A DNA stretch of 64,000 nucleotides. Source: Limnohabitans sp. Rim8. GTDB taxonomy: Bacteria; Pseudomonadota; Gammaproteobacteria; Burkholderiales; Burkholderiaceae_C. The first letter of the stretch is position 1; every line of letters starts with the position of its first letter. Both the position numbers and the translations under genes were made by a program. The DNA lies in NCBI GenBank assembly GCA_945901045.1, contig CAMDKK010000004.1, forward strand, positions 1 to 64,000, read 5' to 3'. Positions 54,074-63,469 of this stretch are shown in pieces. The notes beneath the pieces were generated by a model. It worked only from the letters and a program-made list of their open reading frames with translations, did not search any database and had not been told where the DNA came from.

Positions 54074-56941
54074 ATGAGCGAGACTAATTCCGTCTATGCT
54101 GCCTACCAAGGCAACACGTATTTGTTCGGCGGCAATGCCCCGTATGTCGAAGAGATGTACGAAAACTATCTGGCCAATCCAGGCAGTGTTCCTGATTCTT
54201 GGCGCGAATATTTTGACGCCTTGCAGCATGTACCGGCTACCGATGGCTCCAACGCCAAAGATGTACCCCACTTACCCGTGATCAATGCCTTTGCTGAGCG
54301 TGCCAAATCCGGTGGCACCAAAGTCGTTATGGCCAGCGAAAATGTAGAAATGGGTCGCAAGCGCACGGCGGTTCAACAGTTGATTGCGGCTTACAGGAAT
54401 GTCGGTCAACGCTGGGCTGACTTAGATCCGTTGAAACGCACCGAACGCCCCAGCATTCCTGACTTAGAGCCATCTTTCTATGGCTTTACTGACGCGGATC
54501 AAGAAACAGTTTTTGACACCAGCAACACGTTTTTCGGCAAAAAGAACATGTCCTTGCGCGAGCTGCTCAATGCATTGCGTGAAACTTATTGCGGCACTTT
54601 GGGTGCTGAGTACATGTATGCAACTGACCAAAGCGAAAAGCGTTGGTGGCAAGAGAAGTTGGAAAGCATTCGCAGCAAACCCAATTTCACTGCCGATAAG
54701 AAGAAGACTATTCTTGAACGGTTAACTGCCGCGGAAGGCCTTGAGCGCTATCTTCACACCAAATATGTAGGGCAAAAGCGATTCTCATTAGAAGGCGGTG
54801 AGAGTTTCATTGCGGCCATGGACGAACTTATTCTTTCTGCCGGCCTCGCAGGCATCCAGGAGGTAGTGATCGGTATGGCGCACCGTGGTCGTTTGAACGT
54901 TTTGGTCAACACCATGCGCAAGTTGCCTGCTGATTTGTTTGCGGAATTTGACCACACTGCACCTGAAGAGTTGACTGCTGGCGACGTGAAATACCACCAA
55001 GGTTTCAGCTCGGACGTGTCGACAGCTGGTGGGCCGGTGCATTTGTCTCTGGCATTCAACCCTTCGCACTTGGAAATCGTTAATCCGGTGGTGGAGGGCT
55101 CTGTGCGAGCCCGTATGGACCGCCGTGCCGACCCTACAGGCAGCCAAGTATTGCCTGTTTTGGTGCACGGTGATGCTGCTTTTGGCGGCCAAGGAGTGAA
55201 TCAGGAAACACTGGCGTTGGCCCAAACGCGGGGGTATGCCACTGGCGGCACGGTTCATATCATCGTGAACAACCAAATTGGTTTCACAACCTCAGACCCC
55301 CGTGATATGCGCTCGAGCGTGTTCTGCACGGACATCGTTAAGATGGTCGAGGCTCCTGTGTTGCATGTCAACGGTGACGATCCAGAAGCTGTGGTTTTGG
55401 CCACGCAAATGGCACTCGAATACCGCATGACGTTCCGCAAAGATGTTGTGCTCGACGTTGTGTGTTTCCGCAAACTCGGTCACAACGAGCAGGATACCCC
55501 TGCACTGACCCAGCCACTGATGTACAAGAAAATCGCAGCGCACCCCGGCACACGCAAGTTATTCGCAGACAAGTTGAGCGCACAAGGTTTGGGTGAGACT
55601 TTAGGTGACGACATGGTGAAAGCCTACCGCGCGGCCTTGGAGGCGGGTAAGCACACTGACGATCCTATTTTGACCAACTTCAAGACCAAGTTCACTGTGG
55701 ACTGGTCCCCCTTTATGGGCAAAAAGTGGACAGATGCAGGTGATACAGCCATTCCCTTGGCGGAGTGGAAGCGTTTGGCAACCAAAATCACCACCATTCC
55801 CGATTCTGTGACGCCTCACCAGTTGGTCAAAAAAGTGTATGACGACCGCGCAGCCATGGGTCGTGGCGATATTCCTGTCGACTGGGGCATGGGCGAACAC
55901 ATGGCGTTTGCTTCGCTGGTCGCCAGTGGCTACCCTGTTAGATTGTCTGGCGAAGATTCCGGTCGTGGCACGTTCACGCATCGTCATGCTGTGATTCACG
56001 ATCAAAAACGTGAAAAATGGGATATCGGCACCTATGTTGCTTTGCAAAACGTGGCGGAGAACCAAGCGCCCTTCACCGTGATCGATTCGATCTTGTCTGA
56101 AGAAGCGGTGCTCGGTTTTGAGTACGGCTATGCCTCCAACGATCCAAATACCATGGTCATTTGGGAAGCTCAGTTCGGTGATTTCGCCAATGGCGCACAA
56201 GTGGTGATCGATCAGTTCATTGCCTCGGGTGAAGTCAAGTGGGGCCGAGTCAACGGTTTGACCTTGATGTTGCCGCATGGCTACGAAGGCCAAGGCCCTG
56301 AGCACAGTTCTGCTCGTCTCGAACGCTTCATGCAATTGGCAGCTGACACCAACATGCAGATCGTACAGCCCACCACAGCCAGCCAGATCTTCCATGTGTT
56401 GCGCCGTCAAATGGTGCGCGACTTGCGTAAGCCTTTGATCATCTTCACACCGAAGTCGTTGTTGCGTAACAAAGACGCGACTTCGCCTGTCTCTGAATTC
56501 ACCAAAGGTTCATTCCAAACCATCATTCCTGAAAACAAAGCGCTGAAGGCTGACAAGGTCAAACGCATTTTGGTTTGCTCAGGCAAGGTGTATTACGACT
56601 TGGTCAAAAAGCGCGAAGAGTTGGGTGCCGATGACGTGGCTATTTTGCGCGCCGAACAGCTCTATCCCTTCCCGCACAAAGCTTTTGCTACTGAACTTAA
56701 AAAATACCCGAACGCCACTGAATTGGTGTGGACGCAAGACGAACCCCAAAACCAGGGCGCTTGGTTTTTCGTGCAGCACTACGTCCACGAAAACATGCTG
56801 CCCAGCCAAAAGCTCGGTTACTCCGGTCGTGCTGCATCCGCTTCGCCGGCCGTGGGTTACTCGCACCTGCACCAAGAACAGCAAAAATTGCTGGTAGAAG
56901 GCGCTTTCGGCAAGATCAAGGGCTTCGTGCTGACCAAATAA
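54074..56941 (+). CDS. sucA: 2-Oxoglutarate dehydrogenase E1 component
   Basis: 955-residue thiamine-diphosphate decarboxylase of the 2-oxoglutarate dehydrogenase complex. It starts SETNSVYAAYQGNTYLFGGN. GMAHRGRLNVLVN lies near residue 270, VHGDAAFGGQGVNQETLAL binds ThDP/Mg (GDAAF motif), and HRHAVIHDQ and LMLPHGYEGQGPEHSSARLE lie in the C-terminal domain. The expected residue pattern and length are intact. First gene of sucA-sucB-lpd; RBS GAAGG before ATG. It feeds the TCA cycle with succinyl-CoA. Confidence 0.97.
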   Translation: MSETNSVYAAYQGNTYLFGGNAPYVEEMYENYLANPGSVPDSWREYFDALQHVPATDGSNAKDVPHLPVINAFAERAKSGGTKVVMASENVEMGRKRTAVQQLIAAYRNVGQRWADLDPLKRTERPSIPDLEPSFYGFTDADQETVFDTSNTFFGKKNMSLRELLNALRETYCGTLGAEYMYATDQSEKRWWQEKLESIRSKPNFTADKKKTILERLTAAEGLERYLHTKYVGQKRFSLEGGESFIAAMDELILSAGLAGIQEVVIGMAHRGRLNVLVNTMRKLPADLFAEFDHTAPEELTAGDVKYHQGFSSDVSTAGGPVHLSLAFNPSHLEIVNPVVEGSVRARMDRRADPTGSQVLPVLVHGDAAFGGQGVNQETLALAQTRGYATGGTVHIIVNNQIGFTTSDPRDMRSSVFCTDIVKMVEAPVLHVNGDDPEAVVLATQMALEYRMTFRKDVVLDVVCFRKLGHNEQDTPALTQPLMYKKIAAHPGTRKLFADKLSAQGLGETLGDDMVKAYRAALEAGKHTDDPILTNFKTKFTVDWSPFMGKKWTDAGDTAIPLAEWKRLATKITTIPDSVTPHQLVKKVYDDRAAMGRGDIPVDWGMGEHMAFASLVASGYPVRLSGEDSGRGTFTHRHAVIHDQKREKWDIGTYVALQNVAENQAPFTVIDSILSEEAVLGFEYGYASNDPNTMVIWEAQFGDFANGAQVVIDQFIASGEVKWGRVNGLTLMLPHGYEGQGPEHSSARLERFMQLAADTNMQIVQPTTASQIFHVLRRQMVRDLRKPLIIFTPKSLLRNKDATSPVSEFTKGSFQTIIPENKALKADKVKRILVCSGKVYYDLVKKREELGADDVAILRAEQLYPFPHKAFATELKKYPNATELVWTQDEPQNQGAWFFVQHYVHENMLPSQKLGYSGRAASASPAVGYSHLHQEQQKLLVEGAFGKIKGFVLTK

Positions 56942-56979
56942 GTCGTTGAATCGAATACAGAAATACAGAAAGAATTGTT

Positions 56980-58251
56980 ATGGCTATCGTAGAAGTTAAA
57001 GTCCCGCAGCTGTCAGAATCAGTGGCTGAAGCCACCATGCTGCTGTGGAAAAAGAAGGTGGGTGAGACTGTCGCTGTTGACGAAATTTTGATTGACATCG
57101 AAACCGATAAAGTCGTGCTGGAAGTGCCTGCACCTGCGGCTGGTGTGTTGTGCGAAATCCTGGTTGCCGATGGTGGTACGGTGGCGGCCGAACAGCTCAT
57201 TGCCCGCATCGACACAGATGGCAAAGTGAGTGCTGCGCCCCCCGCTCCTGCTTCTGCCGCCGCACCCGCACCCGCTGCTGCCGCAGCTGCAGCCTCCAGC
57301 AGCAAAGCAGGAGTGGCTATGCCTTCCGCCGCCAAGCTGATGGCTGACAACGAGATGGTTACAGGCTCTGTTTTGGGCACAGGAAAAGACGGTCGTGTCA
57401 CCAAAGGTGATGTGCTCAGCGCCGTGCAAGGTGGTGTTTCTGTTGCTTCTGCCATGGCCGGTGGCCTTCAATCTACAGCCGCTGTAATCCCAACTGGCGC
57501 GCCAACCAAGTCCTTGCCCCAAGTGGCAGCGCCTGCCGTGGTCATGGGTGAACGTCCACAGCAACGTGTGCCCATGACGCGTTTGCGAGCCCGTGTGGCC
57601 GAGCGTTTGCTTCAATCGCAATCAACCAATGCCATCCTGACCACCTTCAACGAAATCAATATGGCCCCGGTTATGGACATGCGCAAGCGTATGCAAGAGC
57701 GATTTGAAAAGGAGCACGGTTGCAAGTTGGGCTTCATGAGCTTTTTTGTCAAGGCGGCTGTGCATGCGCTGAAGAAATTTCCCGTGCTGAATGCTTCGGT
57801 CGATGGCAACGACATCGTCTACCACGGCTATTTCGACATCGGTATTGCGGTGGGTTCGCCTCGCGGTTTGGTCGTGCCCATTTTGCGCAACGCCGACCAA
57901 ATGAGCTTTGCGGATATCGAAAAGAAGATCGCTGAATTCGGCGTCAAAGCACGTGACGGTAAGCTCGGCATGGAAGAGATGACTGGCGGTACCTTCTCCA
58001 TCTCGAATGGCGGCACCTTCGGCTCCATGATGTCGACCCCGATCATCAACCCACCTCAGTCGGCTATTTTGGGCGTGCACGCGACCAAAGACCGCGCCAT
58101 GGTGGAAAACGGCCAAGTCGTGGTTCGCCCCATGAACTACTTTGCCATGTCGTATGACCATCGCATCATCGACGGCCGCGAAGCTGTCTTAGGCCTGGTC
58201 GCCATGAAGGAGGCGTTGGAAGATCCAGCCCGCCTGCTGTTCGACATTTAA
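56980..58251 (+). CDS. sucB: Dihydrolipoamide succinyltransferase (E2 of 2-oxoglutarate dehydrogenase)
   Basis: 423 residues. The lipoyl domain has its lipoyl-lysine at K44 in [11 protein letters not shown], followed by an Ala/Pro-rich linker (about residues 80-110). The E3-binding domain follows ([11 protein letters not shown], then [14 protein letters not shown]), and then the catalytic domain with the active-site His in [13 protein letters not shown] near the C-terminus. It transfers the succinyl group to CoA. It is 38 bp downstream of sucA and 16 bp upstream of lpd. Confidence 0.97.
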   Translation: MAIVEVKVPQLSESVAEATMLLWKKKVGETVAVDEILIDIETDKVVLEVPAPAAGVLCEILVADGGTVAAEQLIARIDTDGKVSAAPPAPASAAAPAPAAAAAAASSSKAGVAMPSAAKLMADNEMVTGSVLGTGKDGRVTKGDVLSAVQGGVSVASAMAGGLQSTAAVIPTGAPTKSLPQVAAPAVVMGERPQQRVPMTRLRARVAERLLQSQSTNAILTTFNEINMAPVMDMRKRMQERFEKEHGCKLGFMSFFVKAAVHALKKFPVLNASVDGNDIVYHGYFDIGIAVGSPRGLVVPILRNADQMSFADIEKKIAEFGVKARDGKLGMEEMTGGTFSISNGGTFGSMMSTPIINPPQSAILGVHATKDRAMVENGQVVVRPMNYFAMSYDHRIIDGREAVLGLVAMKEALEDPARLLFDI

Positions 58252-58267
58252 AACTGATCGAATAAAC

Positions 58268-59695
58268 ATGAGCAAACAATTCGACGTTATCGTCATTGGT
58301 GGTGGCCCCGGTGGCTACATCGCAGCCATTCGCGCAGCGCAACTCGGTTTTCAGGTCGCCTGTATCGACGAGTGGAAAAATGCCGCCGGTGGCCCAGCGC
58401 CTGGCGGCACCTGTACCAACGTGGGTTGCATCCCGTCCAAGGCTTTGCTGCAGTCCAGCGAACACTTTGACCATGCCAACCACCATTTTGCAGACCATGG
58501 CATCAGCGCCAAGGATGTGAAGATGGACGTGGCCAAGATGCTGGCCCGCAAGGATACTGTTGTGAAGCAAAACAACGACGGCATCTTGTACCTGTTGAAG
58601 AAAAACAAGGTCAGTTTCTTCCACGGTCGAGGTAGCTTTGTAGGCCAAGCCGAAGGCGGCTACGAAATCAAAGTGGCGGGCAAGACTGAAGAATCCATCA
58701 CCGCCAAACAAGTCATTATCGCCACCGGTTCAAACGCCCGTGCGTTGCCCGGTACACCGTTTGACGAAGTCAACGTGTTGTCCAACGACGGCGCGTTGCG
58801 CTTAGGCGCTGTGCCCAAGAAGCTAACTTTGATCGGCTCGGGCGTGATCGGTTTGGAGATGGGCTCTGTCTGGCGGCGTTTGGGCGCAGAGGTGACCATC
58901 CTAGAAGGCCTGCCCACCTTCCTGGGTGCTGTGGACGAGCAAATCGCCAAAGAAGCCAAGAAAGCTTTTCACAAGCAAGGCTTGAAGATCGAACTCGGTG
59001 TGAAAGTTGGCGAAATCGTGAACAGTAAGAAGGGCGTCACCGTCAACTATACCAACGCCAAAGGAGAAGCGGTGGTCTTAGATGCTGACAAGCTGATCAT
59101 ATCTATTGGCCGCGTGGCCAACACGATCGGCTTGAACCCCGAAGCCATTGGACTGCAGCTCGACGAGCGCGGGGCCATTGTGGTCGATGGTGATTGCAAA
59201 ACCAACCTGGCCGGCGTGTGGGCTGTGGGCGACGTGGTGCGAGGCCCGATGCTGGCACACAAAGCCGAAGAAGAGGGCGTGGCTGTGGCCGAGCGCATTG
59301 CAGGCCAACACGGGCATGTCAACTTCAACACCATTCCTTGGGTCATCTACACCAGCCCCGAAATCGCTTGGGTGGGCCGCACTGAGCAGCAACTCAAAGC
59401 CGACGGTGTGGCGTACAAAGCGGGCACCTTCCCCTTCCTAGCGAACGGCCGCGCACGCGCTTTGGGCGATACCACTGGGATGGTGAAATTCTTGGCAGAT
59501 GCCACGACTGACGAAATTTTGGGCGTTCATATTGTGGGCCCCATGGCTTCTGAGTTGATCGCTGAAGCCGTGGTGGCAATGGAGTTCAAAGCGTCTTCCG
59601 AAGACATTGCGCGGATCTGTCACGCGCATCCTTCCTTGTCTGAAGCCATGAAAGAAGCCGCATTGGCAGTTGACAAGCGGACGCTCAATTTTTAA
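58268..59695 (+). CDS. lpdA: Dihydrolipoyl dehydrogenase (E3)
   Basis: 475-residue FAD/NAD flavoprotein that reoxidises lipoamide. FAD motif VIGGGPGGYIAAI at the N-terminus; redox-active disulfide in GGTCTNVGCIPSKALL, preceded by a short insert (EWKNAAGGPAP) often seen in betaproteobacterial E3 (family memory). The NAD motif is LIGSGVIGLEMGS; the catalytic His-Glu dyad is in CHAHPSLSEAMKEA. Ends the suc operon; a terminator follows at 59719. Confidence 0.96.
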   Translation: MSKQFDVIVIGGGPGGYIAAIRAAQLGFQVACIDEWKNAAGGPAPGGTCTNVGCIPSKALLQSSEHFDHANHHFADHGISAKDVKMDVAKMLARKDTVVKQNNDGILYLLKKNKVSFFHGRGSFVGQAEGGYEIKVAGKTEESITAKQVIIATGSNARALPGTPFDEVNVLSNDGALRLGAVPKKLTLIGSGVIGLEMGSVWRRLGAEVTILEGLPTFLGAVDEQIAKEAKKAFHKQGLKIELGVKVGEIVNSKKGVTVNYTNAKGEAVVLDADKLIISIGRVANTIGLNPEAIGLQLDERGAIVVDGDCKTNLAGVWAVGDVVRGPMLAHKAEEEGVAVAERIAGQHGHVNFNTIPWVIYTSPEIAWVGRTEQQLKADGVAYKAGTFPFLANGRARALGDTTGMVKFLADATTDEILGVHIVGPMASELIAEAVVAMEFKASSEDIARICHAHPSLSEAMKEAALAVDKRTLNF

Positions 59696-59718
59696 GTCCA
59701 GCATGTCCTTGCGCATCG

Positions 59719-59746
59719 AAAGCCCGCTGTGATCAGTGGGCTTTTC
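59719..59746 (+). terminator. Rho-independent terminator of sucA-sucB-lpd
   Basis: Stem AAAGCCCGCTG (59719-59729) and CAGTGGGCTTT (59734-59744), loop TGAT, 11 bp with one G-T wobble, ending in a short T stretch (CTTTTCT). It lies 24 bp after the lpd stop. The T-run is modest, so it may be leaky, with some readthrough into zapE. Confidence 0.7.
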
Positions 59747-59777
59747 TATTAGGAATATCAGAGACAATACCCTCTGT

Positions 59778-60875
59778 ATGTCAGTCCTTAAAAATTATCA
59801 AAACGAGCTTGAAGTTCGGGGTTACCAAAGTGACCCAGCGCAATTGCAGGCTATTGAGTCCCTTCAACACTGTGCTGATGCATGGGCCGCTTACAAGTCC
59901 AAGCGGTCCAATCCTTTAAAAAAATTAATTAATCGCCCTGCCATTCCCAAAGGTGTTTACATGTACGGCGGAGTGGGGCGAGGTAAAAGTTTTTTAATGG
60001 ACTGCTTTTTCAATGCAGTGCCTATCGCCAAAAAAACACGGCTTCATTTCCATGAGTTCATGCGCGAAGTCCACAGGGAACTCGCCTTGATGCAAGGCAC
60101 TGTCAATCCTTTGGACTTGCTTGGCAAGCGCATGGCCAAGCGTTATAGACTGATTTGTTTTGATGAATTTCATGTGGCAGACATCACCGATGCCATGATT
60201 TTGCATCGCTTATTGGTTTCCCTTTTTGATAACGGTGTGGGTTTCGTCACGACGTCCAACTTCATGCCCGATGGTTTGTATCCTGGTGGCATGCACCGTG
60301 ACCGGATCATGCCTGCAATCGATTTGTTAAACGATCGCATGGATGTGGTCAATGTTGACAATGGCGTCGACTACCGGCAACGCACATTGGAAATGCTGCG
60401 TCTCTACCATACACCCTTGAGTGCCACGGCTGACTTGGAAATGACGCACGCTTTTGATCGGCTTGCCAGTGGCCAAGATGAAGAGCCTATTTTGCATATC
60501 GAGGCGCGGGAGATTCTTGCAAAACGTCGTTCAGGGGGCGTGGTCTGGTTTGATTTCAAGACTTTGTGCGGCGGGGCAAGATCGCAAAATGATTACTTGG
60601 AAATTGCATCTCAGTTCCATACCCTTTTTCTGAGCCATGTTCCCAGCATGCCTGCGCGCTTGGCCTCTGAGGCGCGTCGTTTTACATGGCTGATCGATGT
60701 GCTTTACGACCGCCGTGTGAAATTGATCATCTCAGCCCAGGTTCAACCGGAGGAGCTTTATGTTGCCGGCCCCTTGGTTCATGAATTTCCCCGGACGGTT
60801 TCGCGTTTGAAGGAGATGCAATCGGCCGAATTCTTGGCCTTAGAGCACAGAACAGTGGACACGAACATCACATGA
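59778..60875 (+). CDS. zapE: Cell division protein ZapE / AFG1-like ATPase
   Basis: 365 residues from ATG 59778; the frame extends upstream into the terminator and is not used. Walker A is YGGVGRGKSFLMD (about residues 61-73), Walker B is RLICFDEFHVAD, and the sensor TTSNFMPDGLYPGG follows. ZapE is an ATPase linked to FtsZ ring dynamics. It follows the suc operon, a common betaproteobacterial arrangement. The next gene overlaps its stop by 4 bp (ATGA). Confidence 0.93.
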   Translation: MSVLKNYQNELEVRGYQSDPAQLQAIESLQHCADAWAAYKSKRSNPLKKLINRPAIPKGVYMYGGVGRGKSFLMDCFFNAVPIAKKTRLHFHEFMREVHRELALMQGTVNPLDLLGKRMAKRYRLICFDEFHVADITDAMILHRLLVSLFDNGVGFVTTSNFMPDGLYPGGMHRDRIMPAIDLLNDRMDVVNVDNGVDYRQRTLEMLRLYHTPLSATADLEMTHAFDRLASGQDEEPILHIEAREILAKRRSGGVVWFDFKTLCGGARSQNDYLEIASQFHTLFLSHVPSMPARLASEARRFTWLIDVLYDRRVKLIISAQVQPEELYVAGPLVHEFPRTVSRLKEMQSAEFLALEHRTVDTNIT

Positions 60876-61225
60876 TTTCTACCCGCTATACAGGGTTGAT
60901 TGTGGTGCTTCTGTGTGTGCTTTCTTCGCGTGCATCGCAAGCCACGGACGCCCAGACACATGAACAAAAACTGCAAGTTTTGCAAGACAAGCGAGCCGCC
61001 ATCATTCAGCGGTATGACCATTCCGCCAAGCAATGCTGGCTACTTTTCATGGTGAACGATTGTCTTCAAGCTGCGCGCCAGGAGCGTCGACACGCAATAG
61101 AGCCAATTGATCAGCAAGAACATGCTGTGCGTGCTGAAAAAAGGGCTCAAGCCATTGCTGATCGACTGGAACGACTGGATGCAAAAAAGTCACCACTGGA
61201 AATTAACAATGACAGTCAACCTTGA
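60872..61225 (+). CDS. Small exported protein of unknown function
   Basis: 117 residues. The signal peptide MISTRYTGLIVVLLCVLSSRASQA is followed by a charged, coiled-coil-like mature part (KLQVLQDKRAAIIQRYDHS and QERRHAIEPIDQQEHAVRAE) with Cys 55 and Cys 64 that could form a disulfide in the periplasm. It overlaps zapE (ATGA) and the DUF465 gene (17 bp). No known family recognised. Confidence 0.75.
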   Translation: MISTRYTGLIVVLLCVLSSRASQATDAQTHEQKLQVLQDKRAAIIQRYDHSAKQCWLLFMVNDCLQAARQERRHAIEPIDQQEHAVRAEKRAQAIADRLERLDAKKSPLEINNDSQP

Positions 61226-61418
61226 TTTGCGATTTCCACAGACACGGTTAATCGCGCTGCAAACAGACCATCCTGAGCTGAATGCATTGATTGATCAACT
61301 CTGTGTGCATCCGATGACTGATGATCTACAGAAGAGGCGTTTGAAAAAACAAAAATTGGTCCTGCACGATCGTATTACTCAATTGCAACAGACTCTCTTA
61401 CCCAAGGAGCCTGCTTGA
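61209..61418 (+). CDS. YdcH/DUF465 family small protein
   Basis: 69 residues from ATG 61209; the frame extends to 61107 but that part lies within the preceding gene and has no homology. The pattern FPQTRLIALQTDHPELNALIDQL and KRRLKKQKLVLHDRITQLQQ is that of the helical DUF465 (SlyX-like) family. It overlaps the upstream gene by 17 bp and the helicase gene by 4 bp, so all are coupled. Function unknown. Confidence 0.7.
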   Translation: MTVNLDLRFPQTRLIALQTDHPELNALIDQLCVHPMTDDLQKRRLKKQKLVLHDRITQLQQTLLPKEPA

Positions 61419-63469
61419 GCGCCTTGAGCGCAGCTGTGGCGCATACCTTTGGGGCGCAGGGTGCGCTGGCCGCGAGTTCGGCCGGTTTCCAGCCGCGCGA
61501 AGGACAAACGGCCATGGCGCTGGCGATCGCTGAAGTTGTCCAACTGGGTGGGGAATTGGTCGTAGAGGCTGGTACGGGTGTCGGCAAAACTTACGCCTAT
61601 TTAGTGCCTGTTTTATTGAGTGGGGAGCGGGCCTTGGTGTCCACCGCCACCAAAGCCTTGCAAGATCAACTTTTTTCACGCGATATTCCCAAGTTAGCGC
61701 AAGCCCTTGGCTTGCCAGTTAAGGTGGCTTTGCTGAAGGGAAGAGGCAGTTATTTGTGCCTTCAAAGGTTGGAGCAATCTCGGCAAGGCCATGAATCGGC
61801 CGATCGAGTTTATGCCCATGCTTTGGCCAAAATCGAAACTTGGTCGCATGCCACCTTGACAGGAGATTTGTCTGAATTAACGGGGCTGGATGATCGCTCA
61901 CCAGTGATACCTTTGGTGACTTCAACACGCGACAATTGCTTGGGCTCTCAGTGTCCGAAGTTTCGTGCATGCCATGTGAATCTGGCGCGCAAAGAGGCCA
62001 TGGCAGCTGATGTGGTTGTCATCAATCACCATTTATTTTTTGCCGACCTGAATGTGCGTGAGTCCGGCATGGCCGAGCTATTGCCAACAGTGCGCGTGAC
62101 CGTGTTTGATGAGGCGCATCAACTCAATGAAATTGGGGTTAATTTTTTAGGCCAGCAATTGAGTACCGGTCAATTGATCGATCTGGGGCGGGATTTGTTG
62201 GGTGCAGGTTTGCAACTGGCCAGGGGTCTGGCAGATTGGCCTGCATTGGTCAGTGTTCTTGAAAAATCCGCACGCGATTTGCGATTGATCGCATCCGAAT
62301 TCAGAGCCGCAAGCCGTTTGCGTTGGACCGACCTTGAGCCCTCAGGTCTCAACGCCCAGCAGTGGGAGCAAGGACTGGCGGACATTCAATCCGCTAGCAA
62401 TGCATGCATGCAGTCAATCGAAAAAGTGGCTGAATTGGCACCTGATTTTGTCAGGCTGTATGAGCGGTTTTCATCGGTAATTCAAATTATCCGATGCTTT
62501 GAAAAGCCTTGCCCAGAAGAGTCGGTTCGCTGGCTTGAAGTCGGCATGCAACTGCGCTTGATTGAGTCGCCATTGGACATTGCAGATGCTGTACAAACGC
62601 AATTGCTAGGAAGGAAAACTGTTGAGGATTCAAACAGCATTGAACAAGCTTTTGACGATGCGCCTTCTGCGCCCAGTGCTTATCGCAAAGCATTCGTGTT
62701 TACTTCCGCCACATTGGGCGATGACCCTCAAATGAAATGGTTCACTGAGCCATGCGGATTGATGCAAGCGCGTTTGCTGCAGGTGTCCAGCCCATTTGAC
62801 TATGCGGGTCAAGCGGGGGTTTACGTGCCTCGCCAAATGCCTCGGCCGAACGACGCCACGCACAGCCGCTGTGTGGCGGAATTGGTGGGTGCTGCCGCGC
62901 TGAAATTGAGAGGGCGCACCTTGGTGTTAACCACCACTTTGGCGGCAATGCGCAACATCGGGCAGCTCCTTTCCGAAGATGCCGGCCTTGCCGGACAAGT
63001 TGAAGTATTGGTTCAAGGGCAGGGTCCAAAAAGACGGTTGATGGAGCGATTCAGGCAAGGTGATCAGGACGGGCAACTCGGTTGTATTTTGGTGGCCTCG
63101 GCTTCTTTTTGGGAAGGTTTTGATGTCCCTGGGGAAGCGCTTCAATTGGTCGTGATAGACAAGCTCCCATTTCCTCCACCCAATGACCCCTTGGTCGAGG
63201 CGCGCTCTGCTCGTCTTGAGCGGGGAGGCCGTAGTGCCTTTGCAGAGTACTCCTTGCCTGAGGCGGCCGTCGCGTTGAAGCAGGGCGCAGGCAGGTTGAT
63301 CCGCAGTGAATCCGATCAGGGCATTTTGGTCGTTTGTGACCCTCGCTTGGTCACCATGGGTTATGGCAAAAGATTGCTGGCCAGTTTGCCGGCCATGCGG
63401 GTTTTGCAAACCCCGGAAGAATTTGAAATAGCCTTAGAGCTTCTTACCAAAACTTCCACCAAGCTTTAG
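61415..63469 (+). CDS. DinG/YoaA-type ATP-dependent DNA helicase
   Basis: 684-residue XPD-like superfamily 2 helicase. Walker A is VEAGTGVGKTYAYLVP (about residues 49-64). Four Cys for the 4Fe-4S cluster occur in SYLCLQRL and DNCLGSQC, then RACHVN. DEAH box VFDEAHQLN; C-terminal motifs FWEGFDVPGEALQL and QGAGRLIRSESDQG. Start is TTG 61415, with AAGGAG 5 nt upstream and an overlap with the preceding gene. The last 26 bp overlap the convergent bamD. Confidence 0.9.
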   Translation: MSALSAAVAHTFGAQGALAASSAGFQPREGQTAMALAIAEVVQLGGELVVEAGTGVGKTYAYLVPVLLSGERALVSTATKALQDQLFSRDIPKLAQALGLPVKVALLKGRGSYLCLQRLEQSRQGHESADRVYAHALAKIETWSHATLTGDLSELTGLDDRSPVIPLVTSTRDNCLGSQCPKFRACHVNLARKEAMAADVVVINHHLFFADLNVRESGMAELLPTVRVTVFDEAHQLNEIGVNFLGQQLSTGQLIDLGRDLLGAGLQLARGLADWPALVSVLEKSARDLRLIASEFRAASRLRWTDLEPSGLNAQQWEQGLADIQSASNACMQSIEKVAELAPDFVRLYERFSSVIQIIRCFEKPCPEESVRWLEVGMQLRLIESPLDIADAVQTQLLGRKTVEDSNSIEQAFDDAPSAPSAYRKAFVFTSATLGDDPQMKWFTEPCGLMQARLLQVSSPFDYAGQAGVYVPRQMPRPNDATHSRCVAELVGAAALKLRGRTLVLTTTLAAMRNIGQLLSEDAGLAGQVEVLVQGQGPKRRLMERFRQGDQDGQLGCILVASASFWEGFDVPGEALQLVVIDKLPFPPPNDPLVEARSARLERGGRSAFAEYSLPEAAVALKQGAGRLIRSESDQGILVVCDPRLVTMGYGKRLLASLPAMRVLQTPEEFEIALELLTKTSTKL